Positions 1-10,549 of a stretch of DNA of 64,000 nt are shown piece by piece. Source of the stretch: Sequoia sempervirens. Its lineage: Eukaryota > Streptophyta > Pinopsida > Cupressales > Cupressaceae. A program made the translations under genes and the position numbers. Below the pieces are notes generated by a model. The model was not told where the DNA came from. It was given only the letters and a program-made list of their open reading frames with translations, and did no database searches. The DNA lies in contig VDFB02373365.1 in assembly GCA_007258455.2 (NCBI GenBank), positions 222,245,353 to 222,309,352 of the forward strand. The letters run 5' to 3'. Position 1 is the first letter of the stretch; each line of letters opens with the position of its first letter.

Positions 1-1520
1 TCTAAGGAAAATTTTGTATCAAGTTTGACAAAGTAACTCCATATTCTTGATCGAGTTCTTGTCGTCTCTTCAAGTACTCGCTAGGTACTTTTCAAGTTGA
101 AAAAAAAACAATAAAGATCCAATGATGAAAACCTTCGGGCGTTGTTGGCCAATTATTACTTGAAAACCAAAATACCAATGGGTAATAATTGTATAATAAT
201 ATTTGGGATGAAAACCAATTTTTTGGCATCTCAAGGTGGTATCAAATTAAAAACTGACTTGTTGGCGGTCTGGTGTCATTAGTAAAAATAAAAAATAAAA
301 AAAAATAGCAATCTATTCTTCCTATCACCAGTGTGCTAGGGACTTTTGTCCTTTCGAGATGTTTCTTGTTGCTACCCATTTTGTGATCAAGTTCTCCTTG
401 GTTTGGATGGATGTCATGTCTCTTGGTCTTCATTTTTCCTAGTTACTCTTTACCCGATTTTTGTGCTAGGAACCTTCCTATCACTCTCAAGACATGTACT
501 TGGCTCATTTTATCTCTTCACTAGCACTTCACTTTTCCACGGTGGCTTTCGTACATGCTCGATTCTATCTTTTCTAGTCTTGTGGCCATTGTATATGATC
601 TGCTACTGCCAGATAGATTGCATGGATTCCTTCAGTCACATGTTGTGTTTGTCCCATCAATGTGATCCATTAGCTTCTTCAGTGTCCATGTTGGCATTTA
701 TTTCTATTGCTTTGCTAACAGGGTAGATCTTTCACATGCCTTTTGTTGCTTTTCTGCCGAGTTGTGGGTTTGCGGTACTCTCTCTTCGCTGATCTCTTCC
801 CATGTCATCATTTCTCCATCCCATCCTCCTTGTCATTCATTCCTCGACACATTCTATCATCATTTACATGACACATTCTCCCTGCCATTCATTTCTCTTT
901 GAGTCCCATCAACCTTACCGAAATTTCTTCCATACGTGCCATTAGATCTATGGGGATTGTGCATTTATGATTGTTCACTTTCCAAAACTCTAGTGTTGGA
1001 TTTTTTGCCACCAACTTCGTATTATGGTCTCCACATATTTATTGATAATTGGTAATTGGTAGGTTTTAAATTCTTTTTCAATTTATTATTTGTATTTATT
1101 TTTTGCAGCAAATGGTGACTTGCCTCGTGGACGAGTCAAATGCTTAGCTAGGGGGGAGATATCTTTGGTGTGTTTTCCATAGTCATCTATAGCATCATTA
1201 TTTGGAAAGCAAGTATTTTCCACCTGATTTAGCTATTGTTTCTAGTATAATTAACCATACTCCACAATCAATTCTCTATTCTTACCTATTATTTCACCTT
1301 AATCTATCATTACTTTGCCATAATTTCACCATTCATCATAATCTTACCATTTTTATTTTTGAAATTTTACCATTTTACCATTCGAAAACCATTTTTGTGT
1401 TAGTGGTTTGGGTTGTCTGGTTTTTCTCTGTACTATGCAAAAATTCTTGGTACATTCATGGCAAAAAAAACGTTGTCACTGCCATGAACCCACCTCCATG
1501 GAACCTTTGCTAACTACAGA
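1..1520 (+). other. Post-pol spacer of an Athila-like gypsy element (element A)
   Basis: In the second copy the equivalent sequence starts a few bases after the integrase reading frame of a gypsy element stops (49650), so this is the region between pol and the 3' LTR. No convincing gene is seen. A hydrophobic open stretch at 346-726 (126 codons, conserved in copy B from 50060) has no recognisable motif; its rich F/L/S composition could simply reflect pyrimidine-rich DNA. At about 1120-1165 there is a phrase of the type 'cgtggacgagtcaaatgc' followed by a purine run containing six G; similar phrases, and possible internal polypurine tracts, occur after pol in plant gypsy elements. That comparison is from general knowledge of the group. 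Confidence 0.55.
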
Positions 1521-2065
1521 GGAAGCTTATAAGATCTTTAAGTAGGTGCAATGGGATGCACATTTCAGATAAATACGTGGGTTCGATAAAGATGTGGCTA
1601 TGGAATTTGCACTCAATTTTCATCATAATCAAGCGTCTCTTCAGTACTTAAAGTTTCCTGTGACAATATCGACAATTTTAGACATGACGGGGTTGCCATT
1701 GTCAGGTGAAAATTATTTTCTTGATGCTTCCACAAAGGTTGCAGATTTACAACCAATGAGAAAAAAATTCTTGTAGAGAGGGGAGTCAATTGAAATGGTT
1801 CATGGGAATGGACTAAATTGTCTTCACTCCCTCGATTGTGGAGAGATGTCACCAAATTCATTATAGAGTACATTACCTACGTAGGAAGGTATATTTATGT
1901 TTTCACCCAACACTTCCACCTTCTTCTACATTTGAGAAAAGGACTTCTTGTAAACATTCCATATTTTCTTCATTGTTCTTTGCAAAGAATGAGAAAAGTT
2001 GTACAAGAAGGAAAGACAAATTCCTTGGCGCATCACAGGTTGATTAAAATTTTGATTATCTAAGA
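1520..2065 (+). pseudogene. Degraded post-pol ORF, N-terminal part, of element A
   Basis: A protein-like stretch with a stop and frame changes: 'GFDKDVAMEFALNFHHNQAS' from about 1571, then 'PVTISTILDMTGLPLSGENY', then (after a stop at 1774 and a frame change) 'LPRLWRDVTKFIIEYITYVG' and a basic tail ending at 2063. The pattern suits the unassigned ORF that large gypsy elements of seed plants carry between pol and the 3' LTR, in the position of env-like genes. I see no signal peptide or membrane anchor, so an envelope role is not supported. The copy at 51177-51720 differs by only a few bases and carries the same breaks. Function unknown. Confidence 0.55.
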
Positions 2066-3335
2066 AATAAAATCACTCTCTCCTGATGATTGGGACAATT
2101 TTGTTAATATGGGTGAAGACTCAATCTAGGAAGCCTTGGAGAAAGGTTCTAAAACAAAAGGGAGTCCTAAAACCCCAAGTCCTACTCAAACTGAGTATGA
2201 AACTCGTGAGAGTCCTATTGTTCCTAGTTCCAGCTGTAAACATAAAATAAATAAAAAAAACCCCTACAAGTCCTAGCACAAGCCATACACCTAAGTCTAG
2301 TAGGAAACCCTCAACCAAACAAAGTTCAATCCCTCAAATTGTTGAAAAGGAATCAGGATTCCCCAAAACGCAAGAAAGGAAAAGGGTTTATTGATAAATT
2401 GAAAGGCCTAGCTCAAGTAGCGAGTGATATCATGGATTCATACCACCAAGATTCTAAATTTGACCCAAAAATCGTAGTTGAGGCCTTTAAAAAATAAGGA
2501 AAAGCTAGTCGGGAGCACAAAAGGCTTGAAAGAAGAAAGAAGAAAGAATAAGAGGAAAAGACTAGCTCTAATTTGGGGGTCTCTGAATCTGAAAACCCTG
2601 ACACTGATCCTCCATCTAGTGATGATCATGACCCTAATATTGATCCTATGACTGATACCATTTTTGTGATGAACTAGGGAAAGTTACTTCCCTTGAAGGG
2701 ATAGGAAGTCTTGTACAAGAAAACCTTGGTTCCTCTACACTGGATGAAAAGAAGGGTACTAAAATGGGAATGGGAGAAATTCCAGACCCACATACAGAGT
2801 CTGGAAACTTGGAGACTATGGAGGTCTCTACAAACCTTGATGACCAAAGGGTTGATGATATCCAAGGAAGAATACAAGAGGTAGGAGAGTCTGCAACTCC
2901 TATTATCACTAGAACAAAAAAATAAAAATTAGATGAATTAATTGTTGGTTTAGAAGAAGGCCAAAATGATGACAATGATTTTCCTAGCTGAGATGAACAA
3001 CAAGCTGAAGAAGAGTTTGGAGAGAGTGAAATCCTCTTAAAAAAATCAAGGATTTACAAGATTCAATTGAGAAATTGAAAGTGGAGAATCGAGGATTATA
3101 GAACCAACTTCAATAGGAAAACTCTAACTCTCAATTGCAAGAAACAAAAATTCAAATTCTAACAACAGAGTTGGATCAAGCAGTAGCATCCAAGGAACAT
3201 CATGTTTCTATCAGGGATCATGGGCAATAGATGGAGGCCTTAAAATAGCTCTGGGCCAAAGAGATTTCCAACACCATACATAGATTGACATCTCAACTTG
3301 GTTTGTAGTTTTCCTTCTTGTATGAGGACATGCAA
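2066..3335 (+). pseudogene. Degraded post-pol ORF, charged and coiled-coil C-terminal part, of element A
   Basis: Many short open pieces in shifting frames are rich in S, P, K, E and D. They end in a heptad-like stretch at about 3040-3290 with stops: 'IKDLQDSIEKLKVEN', 'ETKIQILTTELDQAV', 'RDHG'. This reads as the acidic linker and coiled coil of one long protein whose N-terminal part lies at 1520-2065. At least six stops interrupt it. The reading frame runs up to the polypurine tract and 3' LTR, which is the usual place for an extra gypsy ORF. The matching copy B sequence is 51721-52994. No enzymatic motif is visible. Confidence 0.5.
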
Positions 3336-3341
3336 GACTTT

Positions 3342-3356
3342 TAGCTAGGGGAGAAA
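3342..3356 (+). promoter_or_regulatory. Polypurine tract of element A
   Basis: A run of the form 'agctaggggagaaa' stands immediately before the proposed 3' LTR start (TGATGGAAG). A polypurine tract primes plus-strand synthesis and normally abuts the 3' LTR. The exact LTR start is inferred, because the start of the 5' LTR partner lies in the assembly gap. Confidence 0.55.
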
Positions 3357-3793
3357 TGATGGAAGAAAATGAGGCCTTATTATTCCATTCTTTGTTTTCC
3401 TTTTCACCCTCATTTACATTGTCTTACCTATACTTCCTATCACTATTTGTTGTAGGAAAATAGATATATTTAATAAATTGTTAAATTAATTTAAAATATC
3501 CAAAATGTTTATTATTCAAAGAAATTTTAATCATTTCATGATTAAATGATAGGGGATAATTAAGGTTCTATTGAAGTTGTTGAGTATGTGGAAGGTGAAG
3601 GACCAATGAAGAATGGAGTTGTTAGAATGGAACGATTACTGAGTCATCTTGTTTGGAATTACTTTTGAGTTGTTAATATTTTTGTTCTGTTAAAAAAAAA
3701 ATTATTTGTTGGCCATAGGTTGATAATCTATTTTTGATTAAAATTTTTGGTTTGTTGGCCATAAGCCATAAAAAACCCAAACTCTATCGATCT

Positions 3794-4076
3794 TTTTGGT
3801 GTAATTAATTATTTAATTACACTTGAATAAGTTTACTTAGGTAATATTTTAATTCCTAGGTTATTGTTGTCATCCTTATCTTGTTGAGCTATTGTGTTGC
3901 TCAAGATAAGATTAGGGTTGTGCATGCTTGCTTTTATAAGCAAGCCTTATCTCATGTAATTATTGAATTCATGAATAATATTATTTGCACATTTTCATGC
4001 AAAACTCTTGCTTTTTTCTGTTTTTCTCTTATGTGGAAGGTTTTTTGGTTTGCATGTCTGATCTTGGTTTCTAACA
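3794..4076 (+). repeat. 5' LTR of the nested non-autonomous element
   Basis: Length 283 bp, ending in CTAACA. The expected initial TG is TT here, while the partner LTR keeps TG; this is a single decay change. It differs from the 3' LTR (6252-6534) by only a modest number of substitutions, mostly around 3890-4070. Confidence 0.9.
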
Positions 4077-4089
4077 TGGTATTAGAGCC
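4077..4089 (+). promoter_or_regulatory. Primer-binding site, initiator tRNA-Met type
   Basis: The sequence TGGTATTAGAGCC abuts the 5' LTR. Plant LTR elements primed by initiator tRNA-Met carry TGGTATCAGAGC; one C-to-T change separates the two. Confidence 0.9.
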
Positions 4090-6251
4090 TTGATATGCAG
4101 CCCCTTCTCAGATTTTTGGAGAGATTTAGTGCAGAGTAGTTCGAGGAACCTTGAGGGTTTCATGCCTTGAGCCTATTTCTGGCTATGGCTGCAAGATCTT
4201 CTTGAGTTTGTCTCTTTATTGGGTTCTCTTGCATGGTCACTTTTGGCGCACGTTGGAGGAAATTTGAGCTCATTTTTTAGTCCAGGGCTGTCAAAAAATT
4301 TAGGATCAACTTTTGTTTCGCCTAAATCCAACATTTTATGCTAAAGTTATGAGGGTTTGAATATTTTCCAGATCTGGGAGTTGCAAAGCTTCTAATGCAT
4401 TTTCAGGCAGATTGGACCTCACCATCAAATCTAGAGCGTTTGAGAGACGAAAATTGACATATAACTCACCTATATTCGGCGTCAGCTGTTCGTGAAGCAA
4501 AGTTTTTTTACCCAACAGGTTGTACGACCCACCAAGTATAGGGCATGATACTGTTGCAGAATAAAAAAAAATAAAAATTTATTATGTTCTGCAAAATATT
4601 TTATTAAAATCGGGCTTTACAAATTTATGTGGGGCATATTAATTTTTATATGGTGGATTTTCTGGCAGATATATTTTTTGAGGGTTTGTTGTTATTCTCT
4701 GCGGGATATTGGTACCTGCGTACCAGGACCTATCAAATATGATAGTCCTTGGTCGGCCCACCGTACTTCACCCGCCAGCCAACATATATCCTCAACTAGC
4801 TTTTTCTTTGCCAGCCTTTCTTCTCCCGTCGGTCGCTCTTCCCTCACTATCCACCGACTTCATCTCCTACAGGGATTATTGCTTTGGCTATCCTCCTCCC
4901 GCCGGTGTTCTTTTACCTGTCCCTGGTCCTATTGCTCGCCTCCGGGGGGGGGGGGGCTCTTTAGTTGGTGGCACCAGGAGCGGCACCACCTCCGCTCAGC
5001 CCACCTGTCACCCGCCTGGTAGCAGGTTTCCTTTTTGCAAAGATTTGACCTGCGATCACATGGAGGACCAGTCGCCAGTGCCCAAGGGCTGGAATTTTGT
5101 GCCCACTTAGCCTGCCTGTACCCTCATTTGCCATTTTACAACTGTTTTTTTCATTTTGGCATAACTTTTGATCTCAGAGGCGAATTTTTTGAAACGAGAT
5201 ATCACTGGAAAGCTGGTGAGCCCAATTTTCTCATGGTGTAATTAGTTTTCAAAGTTTTTGTAGTTTGGGTGAAATTTTTTCTTGTTGAAGTCAGATGTTC
5301 ATATTTTTCTTCGGAGGGTATATCTTTTGACTCGGTGATCCTTTTTCGTCATTCTCACAACATTGGAAAGTTGGTTCAGTCCTCTACATAGATATGACAT
5401 CAATTTCAATTTTTAGTTTATGCATGGTTTTTCATTCTCTCCATTTGTAATCATTGGGTATTGTAATAAATGAACTGATATAAAGTTCCATCAAGGGGTT
5501 TTCTTGCATAATAATCTGATTAGAGTGTAGTTTCACTTTGATCTCCATCTTGTTTTTTATGACAACTCACATGGGTTGTATCTAGTTTCTTAGTTTCTTT
5601 TGGCCTCATCTTGCTCTAGCTTGACACATATCAGATTCACATTGGTTCACACTTTAGATTGAGAGCCTATAGTTATTGATTCGCATTGGTTCAGATCCAT
5701 CTTAGTTTGAGGGCCATGTTTTTATTGTTAATGTTCCATAATATTTATGGTACTTGTTCCCATGGAAGATTTTTAGTCTCAGTTTGGCATTGGCATCGAG
5801 ATACATAGCTTCCATATTCTTTCATCATATCATTCCCTCTTATGGGGGCATCATTTTATCTACTGTTGCTTCACAGATTCTAGGGTTGTTCCAGTTTGTG
5901 AGTTTTCCAGTGTTTTGTGGCATCGGGTCTGCTGTTGCATTATTATGATTCCGCTTGAGTCCTTCAGTAACTCTCATTTGGTTTCTTGTATACAGAAGTA
6001 TCTTTCCTTTCCTGTCGGATTTCGGTTCCAGTGTTACTCCACAGTGTTCTTCCAGTGCTTCTTTGCAACAATCATCTCATTGTAGGGGGGTTTTTTCCCA
6101 TTGGGTTTTCCTTCTCTACCTCTTTCATTGCATTTGTACATGGGCACTTGATCAGGCCTTGTTGTCGGGACCCATTCATGCTTTCTTGAATTCATCCTAA
6201 CATTTAGGTGCATGCTTTTTTAGTCTCCCTAAGTTGCACTTATGGGGGGGG
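4090..6251 (+). other. Internal region of the nested element, no recognised gene
   Basis: The interior is unusually C- and G-rich between 4700 and 5110 and holds overlapping open stretches, for example 4709-5110 (133 codons, proline-rich, with 'GRPTVLHPPANIYPQ'), 4627-5022 in another frame, and 5035-5241. None has a recognisable domain, and the overlap of several open frames points to a composition effect. A run of 13 G lies near 4944. The tract of eight G at 6244-6251 before the 3' LTR serves as the polypurine tract. The sequence could include captured host DNA, but I cannot name a source. Confidence 0.5.
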
Positions 6252-6534
6252 TGTTGGTGTAATTAATTATTTAATTACACTTGAATAAGTTTACTTAGGT
6301 AATATTTTAATTCCTAGGTTATTGTTGTCATCCTTATCTTGTTGAGCTATCTTGTTGCTCAAGATAAGATTAGGGTTGTGCATGCTTGCTTTTATAAGAA
6401 AGCCTCATCTCATGTAATTATGGAATTCCTCAATAATATTATTTGCACATCTTCATGCAAAGCTCTTGCTTTTTTCTATTTTTCTCTTTTGTGGAAGGTT
6501 TTTTGGTTTGCATGTCTGATCTTGTTTTCTAATA
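6252..6534 (+). repeat. 3' LTR of the nested non-autonomous element
   Basis: Length 283 bp, starting TGTTGGTG right after a G-run and ending CTAATA (the expected CA has become TA). It is followed by the target duplication GATCT. Confidence 0.9.
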
Positions 6535-7147
6535 GATCTTTGATATATCAATCGGTATATAGGTGTGTGTATCTAAGACTCATGGATGGTGATTAATCAA
6601 TTAATATAGAGATATAACTCTTGCTCTACTTTGATTTGAATAGTGTTTTAGTGCGTGTATGGTTAGCTCAGTGTAGATCAAACATTTTTGTTCCATCACC
6701 CGGTGAAACAAGGAGCAATGGCCCACTACTTGGGTCACTTAGTGATTTTGTAGTTATTTTTCTTTGGTAATGTGTGATTTTATTTCTGCAATATTTCTAT
6801 TATGTGTATGTAACATGTGATTTTATTTTTGTAGTATTTCTATCTTGTAATATTGTTTAAATCTGATTCTTATTCTGTGCTAATCTTAATATCTATCAAT
6901 AAAGGATTATTAATTAGAGTGTGAAGTGAGTTTATTCTAAATTTAGATAAAGGTTTGCTACTACCATTTTATATTATGTTACAGACTCTGTTACACTTCC
7001 TGGCACAGTTCCTATCACAGTTCCTATCACATAGTAGAAGAAAAATTGAAATAGAATTGTTAAACCATATTTCTAGTTTAAGCCATTTTGCATACTTAGC
7101 TGCATGTCATTCCCCCTCAGCTCATGAACTTCAACCCTTAGGCATAT

Positions 7148-7526
7148 TGTTACATTTTTGGTTGTCGTTTCATCAAAATATTGACCTATTAATTCCCGAT
7201 ACAATTGCTAGATTTATACAAGATCCATAGGAGGCGGTTAAGCCATGTCATGAACCCAAGCACCACATTGCATAGAGGAGATGAAGGGGCACACCATCTT
7301 GCAACAATCCCCCCCTCAGTGTAAGCAAGGGGTTCGAACTTGTGACCTTGACTATGATATCAATTGTTACATTGGTGGTTTTCATTGCACCAAAAGATTG
7401 ACTTGTTAATGCCCAATACAACCACCATGATATTTATACAAGATCCATAGGAGGTGGTTAAGCCATGTCACAGACCCAAGCGCCAAGCTGCACAAAGGAA
7501 ACCAAGGGAAAGACCATCTTGCAACA
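7148..7526 (-). mobile_element. TRIM element (379 bp) nested in the 3' LTR
   Basis: Two direct terminal repeats of about 160 bp, 7148-7306 and 7365-7526, both starting TGTTAC and ending GCAACA, enclose only 58 bp. Read on the minus strand, the core starts with a degenerate initiator-Met primer site (TGATATCATAG, rc at about 7352-7362) and ends in a polypurine tract (GAGGGGGGGAT, rc at 7307-7317). The 5-bp target duplication CATAT lies at 7143-7147 and 7527-7531, and the empty site is visible at about 41018-41030. This is the standard layout of a terminal-repeat retrotransposon in miniature. It has no coding capacity. The second copy is at 56807-57185. Confidence 0.9.
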
Positions 7527-7648
7527 CATATAGCCCCAACATTTTTCATAAGTCCTACATTCCTAGATTGACAAGGTACAAATCTGAACTACAAGCCAAA
7601 TTCTTAGCCTTAATTCCCAAAGTTAGAGTACTTAGTTTTGTCCAAACA

Positions 7649-8340
7649 ACCCACTTTGGATCTCAAAAAAAGTGGGCTCTGGATAAGGGCGCTTTGTGCC
7701 CTTGTCCTCTTAAAACAACCCCAAATTTAAATATGTTGATGTCAGTAATTTATTATTTGAGATTCAAATCCTAATTTTCAACTATCAAGATTTCATTTTC
7801 AAGAAATTAGAAGAGTTGCATATAAATACAGTATTTTCGTAATTTTAATTAACAATAATTATCAAGCAATATTGGAGAACAATTATTATCAATTAAAGAG
7901 TATTCAAGAGTAGAATTTATAAAATTATTGCAGCATTTCATCATTCAAGCATCATGTCAAGTTTTATGTGAGTTTGTTCATGTTTATGCATGCATTTTGT
8001 TTGTGAGTACTAATTCTTGTAGGCTTTCAAGTCAAATAGCAATCAATCCTTGAAGGTGATGAGCATGACTTTAGCCCATCAAGGAGATCAAATTTGAGTG
8101 GTGAGTTGCAACAAGTTAATTCATTACTCCATTATCATTTAGCCTCTATTCCTCAAAAGGATAAGCTCTCTTTATCATCAATTTTTCCATTGTGGAGGTA
8201 GAAATACCAACACGAGGTTTGACTGAGGCAATCCCCTATATGGCACAACGCTTCCTCTCCTTTTAAATGTGTATGTTATAGATCTGAAGAGGATTGAAAG
8301 AAGATTGAAGAAAAACCCTCCTCTAGTAGAAGTGGGGGAA
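7649..8340 (+). repeat. LTR-like fragment with TATA box
   Basis: This stretch aligns with 38945-39600 in the same orientation, with conserved words such as 'ttgcatataaatacag' and 'gtggaggtagaaatacc'. The TATA-like word at about 7821-7829, followed by an AT-rich stretch and then a GC-richer part, fits the U3/R/U5 layout of an LTR. I cannot define its ends or a primer site. It lies between the 3' LTR of element A and the Tat-like pol, so it could be a truncated LTR of the Tat-like element or an unrelated LTR fragment. Confidence 0.5.
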
Positions 8341-8375
8341 TTAAGTATTCAAAATGTTGTTCATCTCCTGAAATT

Positions 8376-9285
8376 TGGACTTTGAGGTTTGATGGATCTA
8401 AGTGTAAACAAGGTGCAAGAGCCAGATTCAAATTGATAAGTCTGATAGGGAAAACATTATTTGCTGCTCATAGGTTACAATTTTAGTGCACCAATAACGT
8501 TGTTGAATACAAGGCTCTAATCCATGGGTTGCTAATGGCATTGAAGAAGAATGTTAGGACATTGTAGGTGTTTGGAGATTTTGAACTAGTGGTGAAATAG
8601 GTACGAAGGTAGTATTCCTGTCACGACAGGAGGATGACCAACTACCAACACAGAGTGTGGGATTTGATTGAAAGCTTCAATGCATTCAACATCCAGTTGA
8701 TCCCAAGGGCTAAGAACCACACTGCAAATGATCTAGCCCAAGCAGCTAGTACACTTGAACCTCTATCCTTATCTAGATTGAAGTTCACTATTGAATTAAC
8801 ACCAGTCCCTTCTGTACCTAACAATGTTGCAAACTTTCAAGTATTCAAAGATGACAAGCATATCCTAGATTTCCTAACCAATTATGATGTGTTTACTTCA
8901 CAAGTTATCGATGAGGTGGAACTCCAAGAGGTAGAATTAGATATGGAAGGAGTACTCAATCTGAAAATGAACATAATTCCTAGAGGGATGGTGCAGTTGG
9001 AGTGGATCTTTGACTTAGATAGGATAAAAGATCAAGATCAACAAACAAAAACTAATTCCATAGACAACCAATGTGATACCTACAATATGGGCACTCCCGA
9101 TAATGTCAAGAATGTGTACATTGGAAAGGTATGCACCCCAAAAGAGAGAAAAGGCCTAATAGATGCATTACACACTTACCAAGATGTCATAGCATGGAGT
9201 TATGAAGATTTGAAGATGTACGACACCTCCATTATCACACACACCATTCCTCTGAAACTAGGAGTAAAACCTTTCCATTAGAGGT
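8376..9285 (+). pseudogene. Tat-like gypsy pol: archaeal-type RNase H and linker
   Basis: One frame runs from 'WTLRFDGSK' at 8376 to about 9280 with several in-frame stops. The RNase H catalytic residues can be followed: D in RFDGS, E in NNVVEYKAL, D in VFGDFELV and D in NHTANDLAQ. The pattern 'NYQHRVWDLIESFNAFNI' is typical of the additional (archaeal-type) RNase H of the Tat group of plant Ty3/gypsy elements. Here it stands upstream of RT, with about 170 residues between them. No gag or protease is recognisable upstream, so the element is truncated at its left side or its 5' part was replaced. Confidence 0.82.
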
Positions 9286-9945
9286 AGAGGCCCATCAATG
9301 CCTTGTTGGAACCAATTATTCAGAAAGAAGTGCATAAATTACTATCTACTAGGATCATATTCCCTATTAGACACTCAATGTGGGTGGATAATTCGGTTCC
9401 CGTCCGCAAGAAAAATGGAGAGATCAGATTATCTATTGATTTCAGAAATCTTAATCGAGCATCTAAAAAAGATAACTACCTAGTTCCTTCCTTGGATAAG
9501 GTTCCGCAGATTGTGAATAGATCTCAAATGATGTCCTTCTTAGACAGTTACTCTAGTTACAATCAAGTTATGGTACAATATGAAGATAGGCATAAGAAAA
9601 CCTTCACCACCAAGTGGGGCACATTTGCATACAAAAGGATGCCTTTCAGACTAATCAATGCAGGGACCACATTCTAGAGAGTGATGGATATTGATTTTAA
9701 GGATATCATAGGAAAATGTATCATCATCTATATGGAAAATTTGACAGTTTTTTCCAAGAATAGAGGTGATCACATTGTAGATCTATGCGAAGTATTCCAA
9801 AGATGCAGAGAATTCAACATCTCACTTAACCCCAAGAAGTGCATATTTAGGGTAACCGAAGGAAAACTCTTGGGACATGTCATCTCGAAACATTAAATCT
9901 CAATTGACCTTGATAGCATTTAGGCTATCTGGAAAATTCAGCCAC
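9286..9945 (+). pseudogene. Tat-like gypsy pol: reverse transcriptase
   Basis: The frame continues from the previous domain. Motifs: 'SVPVRKKNGEIRLSIDFRNL' (RT box 1-2), 'YLVPSLDKVPQ', 'FLDSYSSYNQV', 'KTFTTKWGTFAYKRMPF', a stop replacing the usual Q at 9675, then 'IIYMENLTVFS'. The last should be Y-x-D-D; here both aspartates are changed (YMEN), in both copies of the segment, so this RT was dead before the duplication. Copy A alone has CAT TAA at 9891-9896 where copy B reads CGT GAA. A frame change follows near 9945. Confidence 0.88.
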
Positions 9946-10510
9946 CTGCCAGCAAAGAAGGAGATGAAATCTTTCTTCGGTAAGATTAACTTTGTTTGGA
10001 AGTTTATCATAGGATTTGCAAAAATTGTGAAACCACTAAATGCTATGCTGAAGCAGGACACCAAAGTGGAGTGGAACGCCAAGGATAAACAAGAATTTGA
10101 TGAAATCAAGAGGGTTATAGCTGCTACCCCAATGCTAGTGAGTCTTGATTATTAGAATCCCTTCTACACATATTCTTTTGCATTTTACCATTCTTGTGCA
10201 AGTATGCCGACTTAGAAATTGGACGAGGGAAATGGGCACCCTATAGCTTTTATGAGTGCCCCTCTTAGGGATGCCGAGTTGAGATATTCAAATGTGGAAA
10301 AGTAGGCTTACATCATAGTCTGGGGTATTAAGAAATTCAGACATTATATCCTAAGAAACAAGGTCTTTTCCATTGTACCTGACCCAACCGTGAAGCTCTT
10401 GTTGATGTAGAATGAGATGGGAGAAAGAAGAGCTAAGTGGATTACCCTGCTACAGGAGTATGATCTCGAAATTCAGCCTATGAAGTTGGCAAGGGGATAG
10501 GCTCTAACAC
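9945..10510 (+). pseudogene. Tat-like gypsy pol: connection and second (gypsy-type) RNase H
   Basis: The frame shifts by one and then stays open with stops: 'MKSFFGKINFVWKFIIGFAK' is the RT thumb/connection (normally F-L-G-x-x-N-Y-x-R-R-F), then 'PIAFMSAPLRDAELRYSNVE', 'AYIIVWGIKKFRHYI' and 'RRAKWITLLQEYDLEIQP', which are RNase H and tether motifs of the group. With 8376-8760 this gives two RNase H domains in one pol, the Tat hallmark. Copy B has lost one C at about 59920 and is frameshifted there, while copy A still reads through. Confidence 0.8.
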
Positions 10511-10549
10511 AAACTATGGCTGAAAAAGGTCCAAAGATTGTTCCATAAC

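Larger units (their letters stand above)
3794..6534 (+). mobile_element. Non-autonomous LTR retrotransposon (2741 bp) nested in the 3' LTR
   Basis: Two direct 283-bp LTRs (3794-4076 and 6252-6534) flank 2175 bp of internal DNA. The perfect 5-bp target duplication GATCT stands at 3789-3793 and 6535-6539. The empty site is preserved at 40388-40400 in the related 5' LTR, which reads CGATCTTTGATAT without the insert. A primer site complementary to initiator tRNA-Met begins right after the first LTR, and a run of eight G precedes the second. No gag, protease, RT or integrase motifs are visible, so it must have used enzymes from elsewhere. The LTR start (TGTTGGTGTAATTA) resembles Copia LTRs. An essentially identical copy lies at 53453-56193. 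Confidence 0.93.
3357..7648 (+). repeat. 3' LTR of Athila-like element A, with two nested insertions
   Basis: The LTR is recognised by alignment with 40004-41143, which is followed by a primer-binding site and gag and is therefore a 5' LTR. Here the LTR runs from about 3357 (TGATGG) to 7648 (CCAAACA). Removing the 2741-bp and 379-bp insertions with their target duplications leaves about 1.16 kb, matching the 5' LTR at roughly 88 percent by eye. The LTR is thus old. Beyond 7648 the sequences part: PBS and leader in the 5' LTR, flanking DNA here. Confidence 0.8.

Noticed and set aside
346..726. Hydrophobic 126-codon frame as an envelope-like membrane protein
   Set aside because: Pyrimidine-rich DNA yields such F/L/S-rich frames by chance; no signal peptide start or conserved cysteines are evident, and copy B has the frame from a later ATG only.
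4627..5241. Three overlapping open frames as genes of the nested element
   Set aside because: Overlap in different frames, no motifs, and strong local C/G richness; identical copies give no evidence of selection.
3794..6534. Interpretation of the two 283-bp repeats as a simple tandem duplication
   Set aside because: The 5-bp target duplications, primer site, G-tract and preserved empty site show an LTR element.
7325..7360. tRNA-like B-box word (ggttcgaac), possible SINE or tRNA gene
   Set aside because: It lies between two direct repeats with TG...CA ends and CATAT duplications; no A box at correct distance and no cloverleaf. The TRIM structure explains it.
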